A stretch of DNA of 64,000 bases from Nomia melanderi (Eukaryota; Arthropoda; Insecta; Hymenoptera; Halictidae): NCBI RefSeq assembly GCF_051020985.1, contig NW_027475145.1, positions 372,001-436,000 on the forward strand. The letters run 5' to 3'. This document shows positions 12,295-25,939 of the stretch, piece by piece; positions within the stretch are counted from its first letter, which is position 1, and each line of letters starts with the position of its first letter. Position numbers and translations under genes: made by a program. The notes beneath the pieces were generated by a model that was not told the DNA's origin, ran no database searches, and saw only the letters and a list, made by a program, of their open reading frames with translations.

Positions 12295-13024
12295 GAACCC
12301 GAGATATCACCAGATATATATTGGATTTTACCCTGACCCTGAGTGTCCGGCCCCATGAGACTGTGTTTTTCTCGGCCCATGGTGGTCCGAGGTCGTTCCC
12401 GCTGCACAGATTCATGCGCCAGGGCCTCCTACAGACAATGCACTTTGATTTATTGCGCTATCTGTAATAGCACCCGAGCTACCACCAGAAATATATTGGA
12501 TTTTTCCCTGACCCTGAGTGCCCGGCCCCATGTGTCGGTGATTTTCTGGGACCCTGGTGATCCGAGGTAGATACCGCTGCACAGATTCATGCGCCAGGGC
12601 CTCCTGCAGAAGATGCACTTTGATTTATTGCGCTATCTCTAATAACACCCGAGATATCACCAGGTATATATTGGATTCTTCCATGACCCTGAGTGCCCGG
12701 CCCCATGAGACGGTTGTTGTCTCGGCCCCTGGTGGTCCGAGGTCGTTCCCGCTGCACAGATTCTTGCGCCAGGGCCTCCTGCAGACAATGCACTTTGATT
12801 TATCGCGCTCTCTGTAATAGAACCCGAGATATCACCAGATATATATTGGATTTTTCCCTGACCCTGAGTGCCCGGCCCCATGCGTCGGTGGTTTTCTCGG
12901 CCCCTGGTGGTCCGAGATCGATCTCGCTGCACAGATTCATGCGCTAGGGCCTCCTGCAGACAATGCACTTTGATTTATCGCGCTATCTCTAATAGCACCC
13001 GAGATATCACCAGGTATATATTGG

Positions 13025-14240
13025 ATTCTTCCATGACCCTGAGTGCCCGGCCCCATGTGTCTGTGGTATTCTCGGCCCCTGTGGTTCCGAGGTCGATTCC
13101 GCTGCACGGATTCATGCGCTAGGGCCTCCTGCAGATAATTCACTTTTTGTTTATTGCGCAATCTTTACTAGCACCCGAGATATCACCAGATATATATTGG
13201 ATATTTCCCTGACCCTGAGTGTCCGGCCCCATGTGTCGGTGGTTTTCTCGGCCCCTGGTGGTCCGAGGTCGTTCCCGCTGCACACATGCATGCGCCAGGG
13301 CCTCCTGCAGATAATTCACTTTGGTTTATTGCGCTACCTCTAATAGCACCCGAGATATCACCAGATATATATTGGATTTTACCCTGACACTGCGTGTCCG
13401 GCCCCATGAGACTGTGGTTTTCTCGGCCCCTGGTGGTCCGAGGTCGTTCCCGCGGCACAGATTAATGCGCCAGGGCCTCCTGCAGACAATGCACTTTGAT
13501 TTATCGCGCTATCTGTAATAGAACCCGAGATACCACCAGATATATATTGGATTTTTCCCTGTCCCTGAGTGTCCGGCTCCATGAGACGGTGGTTTTCTCG
13601 GCCCCTGGTGGTCCGAGGTCGTTCCCGCTCCACAGAGTCATGCGCCTGGGCCTCCTGCAGATAATTCACTTTCGTTTATTGCGCTACCTCTAATAGCACC
13701 CGAGATATCATCAGATATATATTGGATTTTACCCTGACACTGCGTGTCCGGCCCCATGAGACTGTGGTTTTCTCGGCCCCTGGTGGTCCGAGGTCGTTCC
13801 CGCGGCACAGATTAATGCGCCAGGGCCCCCTGCAGACAATGCACTTTGATTTATCGCGCTATCTGTAATAGAACCCGAGATACCACCAGATATATATTGG
13901 ATTTTTCCCTGACCCTGAGTGTCCGTCCCCATGAGACGGTGGTTTTCTCGGCCCCTGGTGGTCCGAGGTCGTTCCCGCTCCACAGATTCATGCGCCTGGG
14001 CCTCCTGCAGATAATTCACTTTGGTTTATTGCGCTATCTCTAATAGCACCCGAGATATCACCAGATATATATTGGATTTTTCCCCGACCCTGAGTGTCCG
14101 GCCCCATGAGACGGTGGTTTTCTCGGCACCTGGTGGTCAGAGGTCGGTCCCGCTGCTCAGATTCATGCGCCAGGGCCTCCTACAGACAATGCACTTTGAT
14201 TTATTGCGCTATCTCTATTAGCACCCGAGATATCACCAGA
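13025..14240 (+). repeat. Seven-monomer insertion inside the second 26-monomer copy
   Basis: The insert is itself a mosaic. 13009-13320 resembles 10735-11045 (shift 2274-2275; 'gtgtctgtggtattctcgg', 'gcgcaatctttactagc'). 13345-14045 is a dimer present twice. The last monomer resembles 11069-11243 ('gtcagaggtcggtcccgctg'). All three sources lie within the array. Confidence 0.75.
13345..14045 (+). repeat. Dimer duplicated in tandem (2 x 350 bp)
   Basis: Each 350-bp unit pairs a monomer with 'ttttaccctgacactgcgtg' and 'cccgcggcacagattaatg' with one carrying 'gataccaccag' and 'cccgctccacag'. The second unit follows the first at exactly 350 bp with few differences, such as 'gggcctcctgcag' against 'gggccccctgcag'. 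Confidence 0.82.
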
Positions 14241-15445
14241 TATATATTGGATTTTTCCCTGACCGTGGGTGCCCGGCCCCATGAGTCGGTGATTTTCTCG
14301 GCCCCTGGTGGTCCTAGGTCGTTCCCGCTGCACAGATGCATGCGCCAGGGCCTCCTGCAGAGAATTCCCTTTGGCTTATTGCGCTATCTCTAATAGCACC
14401 CGAGATATCACCAGATATATATTGGATTTTCCCTGACCCTGAGTGGCCGGCCCCATGAGACGGTGGTCTTCTCGGCCCCTGGTGGTCCGAGGTCGTTCCC
14501 GCTGCCCAGATTCATGCGCCACGGCCTCCTACAGACAACGCACTTTGATTTATTGCGCTATCTGTAATAGCACCCGAGATATCAACAGATATATATTGGA
14601 TATTTCCCTCACCCTGAGTGTCCAGCCCCATGAGACGGTGGTTTGCTCGGCCCCTGGTGGTCCGAGGTCGTTGCCGCAGCACAGATTCATGCGCCAGGGC
14701 CTCCTGCAGACAATGCACTTTGATTTATTGCGCCATCTGTAATAGCACCCGAGATATCACCAGATTTATATTGGATTTTTCCCTGACCATGACAGTCCGG
14801 CCACATGAGACGGTGATTTCCTCGGCCCCTGGTGGTCCGAGGTCGATCCCGCTGCACAGATTGATGCGCCAGGGCCTCCTGCAGATAATTCACTTTGGAT
14901 TATTGCGCTATCTCTACTAACACCCGAGATATCACCAGATATATATTGCATTTTTCCCTGACCCTGAGCGTCCGGCCCCATGAGACGGTGGTTTTCTCGG
15001 TCCCTGGTGGTCCGAGGTCGTTCCCGCTGCACAGATTCATGCGCCAGGGCCTCCTGCAGATAATTCACTTTGGTTTATTGCGCTATCTCTACTAACACCC
15101 GAGATATCACCAGATATATATTGCATTTTTCCCTGACCCTGAGCGTCCGGCCCCATGAGACGGTGGTTTTCTCGGTCCCTGGTGGTCCGAGGTCGTTCCC
15201 GCTGCACAGATTCATGCGCCAGGGCCTCCTGCAGATAATTCACTTTGGTTTATTGCGCTATCTCTACTAACGCCCGAGATATCACCAGATATTTATTGGA
15301 TATTTCCCCAGACCCTGAGTGTCCGGCCCCATGAGACGGTGGTTTTCTCGGCCCCTGGTGGTCCGAGGTCGTTCCCGCTGCACAGATTCATACGCCGGGC
15401 CCTCCTACAGACAATGCACTTTGATTTATTGCGCTATCTGTAATA

Positions 15446-15620
15446 GCACACGAGATATCACCAGATATATGCTGGATTTTTACATGACCTTGGGTGACGG
15501 ATACCGAAAATCTGTCATTTTTTTGGCCCCTGGTGTTCCGACGTCGTTGCCGCTGCACAGATTCATGCGCCAGGGCTTCCTGCAGGCAATGCACTTTGAT
15601 TTATCGCGCTATCTGTAATA
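15446..15620 (+). repeat. Type-B monomer 7
   Basis: Third member of the 7047/9671 lineage, shifted 5775 bp from 9671 as part of the 26-monomer block copy. Confidence 0.88.
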
Positions 15621-15689
15621 GAACCCGAGATATCACCAGATATATATTGGATTCTTCCCTGACCCTGAGTGTCCGGCCCCATGAGTCGG

Positions 15690-17964
15690 TGGTTTTCTCG
15701 GCCGCTGGTGGTCCGAGGTCGTTCCCGCTGCACAGATTCATGCGCCAGGGCCTCCTACAGACAATGCACTTTGATTTATTGCGCTATCTGTAATAGCACC
15801 CGAGCTACCACCAGAAATATATTGGATTTTTCCCTGACCCTGAGTGCCCGGCCCCATGTGTCGGTGATTTTCTGGGACCCTGGTGATCCGAGGTAGATAC
15901 CGCTGCACAGATTCATGCGCCAGGGCCTCCTGCAGAAGATGCATTTTGATTTATTGCGCTATCTCTAATAACACCCGAGATATCACCAGGTATATATTGG
16001 ATTCTTCCATGACCCTGAGTGTCCGGCCCCATGAGACGGTTGTTGTCTCGGCCCCTGGTGGTCCGAGGTCGTTCCCGCTGCACAGATTCTTGCGCCAGGG
16101 CCTCCTGCAGACAATGCACTTTGATTTATCGCGCTCTCTGTAATAGAACCCGAGATATCACCAGATATATATTGGATTTTTCCCTGACCCTGAGTGCCCG
16201 GCCCCTGGCGTCGGTGGTTTTCTCGGCCCCTGGTGGTCCGAGATCGATCTCGCTGCACAGATTCATGCGCTAGGGCCTCCTGCAGACAATGCACTTTGAT
16301 TTATTGCGCTATCTGTAATAGCACCCGAGATATCACCAGATATATATTGGATTTTTCCCTGACCCTGAGTGTCCGGCCCCGTGAGACGGTGGTTTTCTCG
16401 GCCCCTTGTGGCCCGAGGTCGTTCCCGCTGCACAGATGCATGCGCCAGGGCCTCCTGCAGATAATTCACTTTGATTTATCGCGCTATCTCTAATAGCACC
16501 CGAGATACCACCAGGTATATATTGGATTCTTCCATGACCCTGAGTGCCCGGCCCCATGTGTCTGTGGTATTCTCGGCCCCTGTGGTTCCGAGGTCGATTC
16601 CGCTGCACGGATTCATGCGCTAGGGCCTCCTGCAGATAATTCACTTTGGTTTATTGCGCAATCTTTACTAGCACCCGAGATATCACCAGATATATATTGG
16701 ATATTTCCCTGACCCTGAGTGTCCGGCCCCATGTGTCGGTGGTTTTCTCGGCCCCTGGTGGTCCGAGGTCGTTCCCGCTGCACACATGCATGCGCCAGGG
16801 CCTCCTGCAGATAATTCATTTTGGATTATTGCGCTATCTCTAATAGCACCCGAGATATCACCAGATATATATTGGATTTTCCCCTGACCCTGAGTGTCCG
16901 GCCCCATGAGACGGTGGTTTTCTTGGCACCTGGTGGTCAGAGGTCGGTCCCGCTGCTCAGATTCATGCGCCAGGGCCTCCTACAGACAATGCACTTTGAT
17001 TTATTGCGCTATCTCTAATAGCACCCGAGATATCACCAGATATATATTGGATTTTTCCCTGACCCTGGGTGCCCGGCCCCATGAGTCGGTGATTTTCTCG
17101 GACCCTGGTGGACCGAGGTAGATACCGCTGCACAGATTCATGCGCCAGGGCCCCCTGCAGATAATGCACTTTGTTTTATTGCGCTATCTCTAATAGCACC
17201 CGAGATATCACCAGATATATATTGGATTTTTCCCCGACCCTGAGTATCCGGCCCATGAGACGGTGGTTTTCTCGACCCCCGATAGTCCGAGGTCGTACCC
17301 GCTGCACAGGTTCATGCGCCAGGGCCTCCTACAGGCGATGCACATTGATTTATTGCGCTACCTCTAATAACACCCGAGATATCACCAGATATATAATGGA
17401 TTTTTCCCCGACCCTGACAGTCCGGCCCCACGAGACGGTGATTTTCTCGGCCCCTGGTGGTCCGAGGTCGTTCCTGCTGCACAGAATCATGCGCCAGGGC
17501 TTCCAGCAGACAATGCACTTTGATTTATCGCGCTATCTCTAATAGCACCCGAGGTATCACCAGATATATATTGGATTTTTCACTGACCCTGAGTGTCCGG
17601 CCCCATGAGACGGTGGTTTTCTCGGCCCCTGGTGGTCCGAGGTCGTTCCCGCTGCACAGATTCATGCGCCAGGGCCTCTTGCAGATAATTCACTTTGGTT
17701 TATTGTGCTGTCTATAATAGCACCCGAGATATCACCAGATATATATTGGATCATTCCCTTACCCTGAGTGCCCGGCCCCTTGAGTCGGTGATTTTCTCGG
17801 GCCCTGGTGATCCGAGGTAGATACCGCTGCATAGATTCATGCGCCAGGGCCTCCTACAGGCAATGCACTTTGATTTATTGCGCTATCTGTAATAGCACCC
17901 GAGATATCACCAGATATATATTGGATTTTTCCCTGACCCTGAGTTTCCGGCCCCATGAGACGGT
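15690..17964 (+). repeat. 13-monomer higher-order unit, copy 1 (2274 bp)
   Basis: This unit and the next are directly adjacent and run in parallel for their full length with very few visible substitutions. Examples are 'gataccaccagg' near 16505 against 'gatatcaccagg' in copy 2, and 'cactgaccc' near 17581 against 'ccctgaccc'. The unit is one base short of 13 x 175 because it contains one 174-bp F monomer (near 17255). Low divergence indicates a recent tandem duplication. Confidence 0.88.
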
Positions 17965-20239
17965 GGTTTTCTCGGCCGCTGGTGGTCCGAGGTCGTTCCC
18001 GCTGCACAGATTCATGCGCCAGGGCCTCCTACAGACAATGCACTTTGATTTATTGCGCTATCTGTAATAGCACCCGAGCTACCACCAGAAATATATTGGA
18101 TTTTTCCCTGACCCTGAGTGCCCGGCCCCATGTGTCGGTGATTTTCTGGGACCCTGGTGATCCGAGGTAGATACCGCTGCACAGATTCATGCGCCAGGGC
18201 CTCCTGCAGAAGATGCATTTTGATTTATTGCGCTATCTCTAATAACACCCGAGATATCACCAGGTATATATTGGATTCTTCCATGACCCTGAGTGTCCGG
18301 CCCCATGAGACGGTTGTTGTCTCGGCCCCTGGTGGTCCGAGGTCGTTCCCGCTGCACAGATTCTTGCGCCAGGGCCTCCTGCAGACAATGCACTTTGATT
18401 TATCGCGCTCTCTGTAATAGAACCCGAGATATCACCAGATATATATTGGATTTTTCCCTGACCCTGAGTGCCCGGCCCCTGGCGTCGGTGGTTTTCTCGG
18501 CCCCTGGTGGTCCGAGATCGATCTCGCTGCACAGATTCATGCGCTAGGGCCTCCTGCAGACAATGCACTTTGATTTATTGCGCTATCTGTAATAGCACCC
18601 GAGATATCACCAGATATATATTGGATTTTTCCCTGACCCTGAGTGTCCGGCCCCGTGAGACGGTGGTTTTCTCGGCCCCTTGTGGCCCGAGGTCGTTCCC
18701 GCTGCACAGATGCATGCGCCAGGGCCTCCTGCAGATAATTCACTTTGATTTATCGCGCTATCTCTAATAGCACCCGAGATATCACCAGGTATATATTGGA
18801 TTCTTCCATGACCCTGAGTGCCCGGCCCCATGTGTCTGTGGTATTCTCGGCCCCTGTGGTTCCGAGGTCGATTCCGCTGCACGGATTCATGCGCTAGGGC
18901 CTCCTGCAGATAATTCACTTTGGTTTATTGCGCAATCTTTACTAGCACCCGAGATATCACCAGATATATATTGGATATTTCCCTGACCCTGAGTGTCCGG
19001 CCCCATGTGTCGGTGGTTTTCTCGGCCCCTGGTGGTCCGAGGTCGTTCCCGCTGCACACATGCATGCGCCAGGGCCTCCTGCAGATAATTCATTTTGGAT
19101 TATTGCGCTATCTCTAATAGCACCCGAGATATCACCAGATATATATTGGATTTTCCCCTGACCCTGAGTGTCCGGCCCCATGAGACGGTGGTTTTCTTGG
19201 CACCTGGTGGTCAGAGGTCGGTCCCGCTGCTCAGATTCATGCGCCAGGGCCTCCTACAGACAATGCACTTTGATTTATTGCGCTATCTCTAATAGCACCC
19301 GAGATATCACCAGATATATATTGGATTTTTCCCTGACCCTGGGTGCCCGGCCCCATGAGTCGGTGATTTTCTCGGACCCTGGTGGACCGAGGTAGATACC
19401 GCTGCACAGATTCATGCGCCAGGGCCCCCTGCAGATAATGCACTTTGTTTTATTGCGCTATCTCTAATAGCACCCGAGATATCACCAGATATATATTGGA
19501 TTTTTCCCCGACCCTGAGTATCCGGCCCATGAGACGGTGGTTTTCTCGACCCCCGATAGTCCGAGGTCGTACCCGCTGCACAGGTTCATGCGCCAGGGCC
19601 TCCTACAGGCGATGCACATTGATTTATTGCGCTACCTCTAATAACACCCGAGATATCACCAGATATATAATGGATTTTTCCCCGACCCTGACAGTCCGGC
19701 CCCACGAGACGGTGATTTTCTCGGCCCCTGGTGGTCCGAGGTCGTTCCTGCTGCACAGAATCATGCGCCAGGGCTTCCAGCAGACAATGCACTTTGATTT
19801 ATCGCGCTATCTCTAATAGCACCCGAGGTATCACCAGATATATATTGGATTTTTCCCTGACCCTGAGTGTCCGGCCCCATGAGACGGTGGTTTTCTCGGC
19901 CCCTGGTGGTCCGAGGTCGTTCCCGCTGCACAGATTCATGCGCCAGGGCCTCTTGCAGATAATTCACTTTGGTTTATTGTGCTGTCTATAATAGCACCCG
20001 AGATATCACCAGATATATATTGGATCATTCCCTTACCCTGAGTGCCCGGCCCCTTGAGTCGGTGATTTTCTCGGGCCCTGGTGATCCGAGGTAGATACCG
20101 CTGCATAGATTCATGCGCCAGGGCCTCCTACAGGCAATGCACTTTGATTTATTGCGCTATCTGTAATAGCACCCGAGATATCACCAGATATATATTGGAT
20201 TTTTCCCTGACCCTGAGTTTCCGGCCCCATGAGACGGTG
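17965..20239 (+). repeat. 13-monomer higher-order unit, copy 2
   Basis: Parallels 15690-17964 at a shift of 2274 bp up to about 20247. There the sequence switches from 'ctcggccgctgg' to 'ctcgcatctgg' (one base shorter), a variant shared with 22523 and 26721. Confidence 0.88.
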
Positions 20240-22963
20240 GTTTTCTCGCATCTGGTGGTCCGAGGTCGTTCCCGCTGCACAGATTCATGCGCCAGGGACC
20301 CCTGCAGATAATTCACTTTGGCTTATTGCGCTATCTCTAATTGCATCCGAGATATCACCAGATATATATTGGATTTTTCCCTGACCCTGAGTGTCCGGCC
20401 CCATGAGACGGTGGTTTTCTCGGCCCCTGGTGGTCCGAGGTCGTTCCCGCTCCACAGATGCATGCGCTAGTGCATCCTGCAGACAGTGCACTTTGATTTT
20501 TCGCGCTATCTGTAATAGAACCCGAGATACCACCAGATATATATTGGATTTTTCCCTGTCCCTGAGTGTCCGGCTCCATGAGACGGTGGTTTTCTCGGCC
20601 CCTGGTGGTCCGAGGTCGTTCCCGCTCCACAGATTCATGCGCCTGGGCCTCCTGCAGATAATTCACTTTGGTTTATTGCGCTATCTCTAATAGCACCCGA
20701 GATATCACCAGATATATATTGGATTTTTCCCCGACCCTGAGTGTCCGGCCCCATGAGACGGTGGTTATCTCGGCCGCTGGTGGTCCGAGGTCGTTCCCGC
20801 TGCACTCATGCATGCGCCAGGGCCTCCTGTAGATAATTCATTTTGGCTTATTGCGCTTTCTCTAATAGCACCCGAGATATCACCAGATATATATTGGATT
20901 GTCCCATGTCCCTGAGTGTCAGGCCCCATGAGACGGTGGTTTTCTTGGCCCCTGGTGGTCCGAGGTCGTTCCCGCTGCTCACATGCATGCGCCAGGGCCT
21001 CCTGCAGATAATTCACTTTGGTTTATTTCGCTATCTGTAATTGCACCCGAGATATCACCAGATATATATTGGATCTTTCCCTGACCCTGAGTGCCCGGCC
21101 CTATGAGTCGGTGATTTTCTCGTGCCCTGGTGATCCGAGGTAGATACCGCTGCACATATTCATGCGCCAGGGCCTCCTGTAGATAATTCATTTTGGCTTA
21201 TTGCGCTATCTCTAATAGCACCCGAGATATCACCAGATATATAATGGATTTTTCCCCGACCCTGACAGTCCGGCCCCACGAGACGGTGATTTTCTCGGCC
21301 CCTTGTGGTCCGAGGTCGTTCCTGCTGCACAGAATCATGCGCCAGGGCTTCCGGCAGACAATGCACTTTGATTTATCGCGCTATCTCTAATAGCACCCGA
21401 GATATCACCAGATATATATTGGATTTTTCCCTGACCCTGGGTGCCCGGCCCCATGAGTCGGTGATTTTCTCGGACCCTGGTGGACCGAGGTAGATACCGC
21501 TGCACAGATTCATGCGCCAGGGCCCCCTGCAGATAATGCACTTTGTTTTATTGCGCTATCTCTAATAGCACCCGAGATATCACCAGATATATATTGGATT
21601 TTTCCCCGACCCTGAGTATCCGGCCCATGAGACGGTGGTTTTCTCGACCCCCGATGGTCCGAGGTCGTACCCGCTGCACAGGTTCATGCGCCAGGGCCTC
21701 CTACAGACGATGCACTTTGATTTATTGCGCTATCTCTAATAACACCCGAGATATCACCAGATATATAATGGATTTTTCCCCGACCCTGACAGTCCGGCCC
21801 CACGAGACGGTGATTTTCTCGGTCCCTGGTGGTCCGAGGTCGTTCCTGCTGCACAGAATCATGCGCCAGGGCTTCCAGCAGACAATGCACTTTGATTTAT
21901 CGCGCTATCTCTAATAGCACCCGAGGTATCACCAGATATATATTGGATCATTCCCTTACCCTGAGTGCCCGGCCCCTTGAGTCGGTGATTTTCTCGGGCC
22001 CTGGTGATCCGAGGTAGATACCGCTGCATAGATTCATGCGCCAGGGCCTCCTACAGACAATGCACTTTGATTTATTGCGCTATCTCTAATAGCACCCGAG
22101 ATATCACCAGATATATATTGGATTTTTCCCCGACCCTGAGTGTCCGGCCCCATGAGACGGTGGTTTTCTCGGCCGCTGGTGGTCCGAGGTCGTTCCCGCT
22201 GCACAGATTCATGCGCCACGGCCTCCTGCAGATAATTCACTTTGGTTTATAGCGCTATCTCTAATAGCACCCGAGATATCACCAGGTATATATTGGATTC
22301 TTCCATGACCCTGAGTGTCCGGCCCCATGAGACGGTGGTTTTCTCGGCCCCTGGTGGTCCGAGGTCGTCCCCGCTGCACAGATTCATGCGCCGGGCCCTC
22401 CTACAGACAATGCACTTTGATTTATTGCGCTATCTGTAATAGCACCCGAGATATCACCAGATATATATTGGATTTTTCCCTGACCCTGAGTTTCCGGCCC
22501 CATGAGACGGTGGTTTTCTCGCATCTGGTGGTCCGAGGTCGTTCCCGCTGCACAGATTCATGCGCCAGGGATCCCTGCAGATAATTCACTTTGGCTTATT
22601 GCGCTATCTCTAATTGCATCCGAGATATCACCAGATATATATTGGATTTTTCCCTGACCCTGAGTGTCCGGCCCCATGAGACGGTGGTTTTCTCGGCCCC
22701 TGGTGGTCCGAGGTCGTTCCCGCTCCACAGATGCATGCGCTAGGGCCTCCTGCAGACAGTGCACTTTGATTTTTCGCCCTATCTGTAATAGAACCCGAGA
22801 TATCACCAGGTATATATTGGATTTTTCCCTGACCCTGAGTGTCCGACCCCATGAGACGGTGGTTTTCTCGGCCCCTGGTGGTCCGAGGTCGTTCCCGCTG
22901 CATAGATTCATGCGCCAGGGCCCCCTGAAGATAATTCACTTTGGTTTATTGCGCTATCTCTAA
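20216..22963 (+). repeat. Third, rearranged 13/12-monomer copy
   Basis: 20216-20690 recurs at 22490-22963 (shift 2273-2274), sharing 'gagtttccgg', 'ctcgcatctgg', 'taattgcatccgag' and 'cccgctccacagatgc'. 21405-21910 instead follows 19307-19812 at a shift of 2098 (12 monomers). The 13-monomer periodicity therefore continues, with one monomer lost in part of the copy. Confidence 0.75.
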
Positions 22964-23431
22964 TAGCACCCGAGATATCACGAGATATATATTGGATTAT
23001 TCCCTGACCCTGAGTGTCCGGCCCCATGAGACGGTGGTTTTCTTGGCCCCTGGTGGTCCGAGGTCGTTCCCGCTGCTCACATGCATGCGCCAGGGCCTCC
23101 TGCAGATAATTCCCTTTGATTTATTGCGCTATCTCTAATAGCACCCGAGATGTCACCAGATATATATTGGATTTTTCCCTGACCCTGACAGTCTGGCCCC
23201 ATGAGACGGTGGTTTTCTCGGCCCCTGGTGGTCCGATGTCGTTCCCGCAGCACAGATTCATGCGCCAGGGCCTCCTGCAGACAATGCACTTTGATTTATT
23301 GCGCCATCTGTAATAGCACCCGAGATATCACCAGATATATATTGGATTTTTCCCTGACCCTGAGTGTCCGACCCCATGAGACGGTGGTTTTCTCGGCCCC
23401 TGGTGGTCCGAGGACGTTCCCGCTGCACAGA

Positions 23432-23961
23432 TTCATGCGCCAGGGCCTCCCGCAGACAAAGCGCTTTGGTTTATTGCCCTATCTCTAATAGCATCCGAGA
23501 TATCACCAGATATATATTGGATTTTTCCCCGACCCTGACAGTCCGGGCACATGAGACGGTGATTTTCTCGGCCCCTGGTGGTCCGAGGTCGATCCCGCTG
23601 CACAGATTCATGCGCCAGGGCCTCCTGCAGATAATTCACTTTGGTTTATTGCGCTATCTCTAATAGCACCCGAGATATCACCAGATATATATTGGATTTT
23701 CGCATGACCCTGAGTGTCCGGGACCATAAGACTGTGGTTTTCTCGGCCCCTGGCGGTCCGAGATCGTTCCCGCCTCACAGATTCATGCGCCAGTGCCTCC
23801 TACAGACAATGCACTTTGATTTATTGCGCTATCTGTAATAGCACCCGAGATATCACCAGATATATATTGGTTTTTTCCCTGACACTGACAGTCCGGCCCC
23901 ATGAGACGGTGGTTTTCTCGGCCCCTGGTGGTCCGAGGTCGTTCCCGCTGCACAGATTCAT
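23432..23961 (+). repeat. Three-monomer segment of a 4-monomer (700-bp) duplication
   Basis: Recurs at 24132-24661 at exactly 700 bp. Shared private variants: 'cgcagacaaagcgctttgg', 'gcatccgag', 'gtccgggcac', 'ccataagactgtgg', 'cccgcctcacag' and 'attggttttttccctgac'. Small differences such as 'gtccgggaccat' against 'gtccgggcccat' separate the copies. Confidence 0.85.
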
Positions 23962-24929
23962 GCGCCAGGGCCTGCTGCAGACAATGCGCTTTGGTTTATT
24001 GCGCTATCTCTAATAGCACCCGAGATATCACCAGATATATATTGGATTTTTGCCTGACCCTGAGTTCTCTGCCCCACGAGACTGTGGTTTTCTCGGCCCC
24101 TGGTGGTCCGAGGTCGTTGCCGCTGCTCAGATTCATGCGCCAGGGCCTCCCGCAGACAAAGCGCTTTGGTTTATTGCCCTATCTCTAATAGCATCCGAGA
24201 TATCACCAGATATATATTGGATTTTTCCCCGACCCTGACAGTCCGGGCACATGAGACGGTGATTTTCTCGGCCCCTGGTGGTCCGAGGTCGATCCCGCTG
24301 CACAGATTCATGCGCCAGGGCCTCCTGCAGATAATTCACTTTGGTTTATTGCGCTATCTCTAATAGCACCCGAGATATCACCAGATATATATTGGATTTT
24401 CCCATGACCCTGAGTGTCCGGGCCCATAAGACTGTGGTTTTCTCGGCCCCTGGCGGTCCGAGATCGTTCCCGCCTCACAGATTCATGCGCCAGTGCCTCC
24501 TACAGACAATGCACTTTGATTTATTGCGCTATCTGTAATAGCACCCGAGATATCACCAGATATATATTGGTTTTTTCCCTGACACTGACAGTCCGGCCCC
24601 ATGAGACGGTGGTTTTCTCGGCCCCTGGTGGTCCGAGGTCGTTCCCGCTGCACAGATTCATGAGTCAGGGCCTCCAGCAGACGATGCCCTTTGATTTATT
24701 GCGCTATCTCTAATAGCACCCGAGATATCACCAGATATATATTGGATTTTCCCCTGACCCTGAGTGTCCGGCCCCATGAGACGGTGGTTTTCTCGGCCCC
24801 TGGTGGTCCGAGGTCGTTCCCGCTGCACAGATTCAAGCGTCAGGGCTTCCTGCAGACAATGCACTTTGAGTTATTGCGTATCTCTAATAGCACCCGAGAT
24901 ATCACCAGATATATATTGGATTTTCCCCT

Positions 24930-25860
24930 GACCCTGAGTGTCCGGCCCCATGAGACGGTGGTTTTCTCGGCCCCTGGTTGTCCGAGGTCGTTCCAGCTGG
25001 CCAGATTCATGCGCGAGGGCTTCCTACAGACAATGCACTTTTATTTATTGCGCTATCTCTAATAGCACCCGAGATATCACCAGATATATATTGGATTTTT
25101 GCCTGACCCTGAGTTCTCTGCCCCACGAGACTGTGGTTTTCTCGGCCCCTGGTGGTCCGAGGTCGTTGCCGCTGCTCAGATTCATGCGCCAGGGCCTCCC
25201 GCAGACAAAGTACTTTGATTTATTGCGCTATCTCTAATAGCACCCGAGATATCACCAGATATATATTGGATTTTTACCCGACCCTGAGCGTCCGGCCCCA
25301 TGAGACGGTGGTTATCTCGGCCCCTGGTGGTCCGAGGTCGTTCCCGCTGCACAGATTCATGCGTCAGGGCCCCCTACAAACAATGCACTTTGTTTTATTG
25401 CGCTATCTGTATTAGCACCCGAGATATCACCAGATATATATTGGATTTTCCCCTGACCCTGACAGTCCGGCACCATGAGACTGTGGTTTTCTCGGCCCCT
25501 GGTGGTCCGAGGTCGTTCCCGCTGCACAGATTCATGCGCCAGGGCCTCCTACAGATAATGCACTTTGATTTATTGCGCTATGTGTAATAGCACCCGAGAT
25601 ATCACCAGATATATATTGGATTTTCCTCTGACACTGAGTGTCCGGCCCCATGAGACTGTGGTTTTCTCGGCCCCTGGTGGTCCGAGGTCGTTCCCGCTGC
25701 ACAGATTCATGCGCCAGGGCCTCCTGCAGATAATTCACTTTGGTTTATTGCGCTATCTCTAATAGCACCCGAGATATCACCAGATATATATTGGGTTTTC
25801 CCCTGACTCTGAGTGTCCGGCCCCATGTGACTGTGGTTTTCTCGGCCCCTGGTGGTCCGA
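24930..25860 (+). repeat. Block copied to 27028-27956 and in part to 31050-31545
   Basis: All copies share the run 'ccagctggccagattcatg', 'gcgcgagggcttcctac', 'gttctctgccccacgagac', 'gttgccgctgctcag', 'aaagtactttg', 'tttttacccgacc' and 'ctgtattagcaccc'. The shifts are 2098 bp (12 monomers less 2) and 6120 bp (35 monomers less 5). Confidence 0.85.
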
Positions 25861-25939
25861 GTTCGATCCCGCTGAACAGATTCATGAGACAGGGTTTCCT
25901 GCAGACAATACACTTTGGTTTATTGCGCTATCTGTAATA

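Larger units (their letters stand above)
12114..17888 (+). repeat. 26-monomer unit, second copy, split by an insertion
   Basis: 12114-13024 matches 7565-8475 and 14241-17888 matches 8466-12113. The bases between (about 13025-14240) have no counterpart at the expected place and form a seven-monomer insertion. The second copy abuts the first directly at 12113/12114, as expected for a tandem duplication. Confidence 0.82.

Noticed and set aside
15690..20239. Assembly artefact creating the near-identical 13-monomer pair
   Set aside because: It cannot be excluded without reads, but the copies carry several distinct single-base differences along their length, which fits two real copies better than one sequence counted twice.
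20240..20255. Possible junction with foreign sequence at 'ctcgcatctggtgg'
   Set aside because: It is a one-base-shorter variant of 'ctcggcccctggtgg' that recurs at 22523 and 26721 in otherwise normal monomers.
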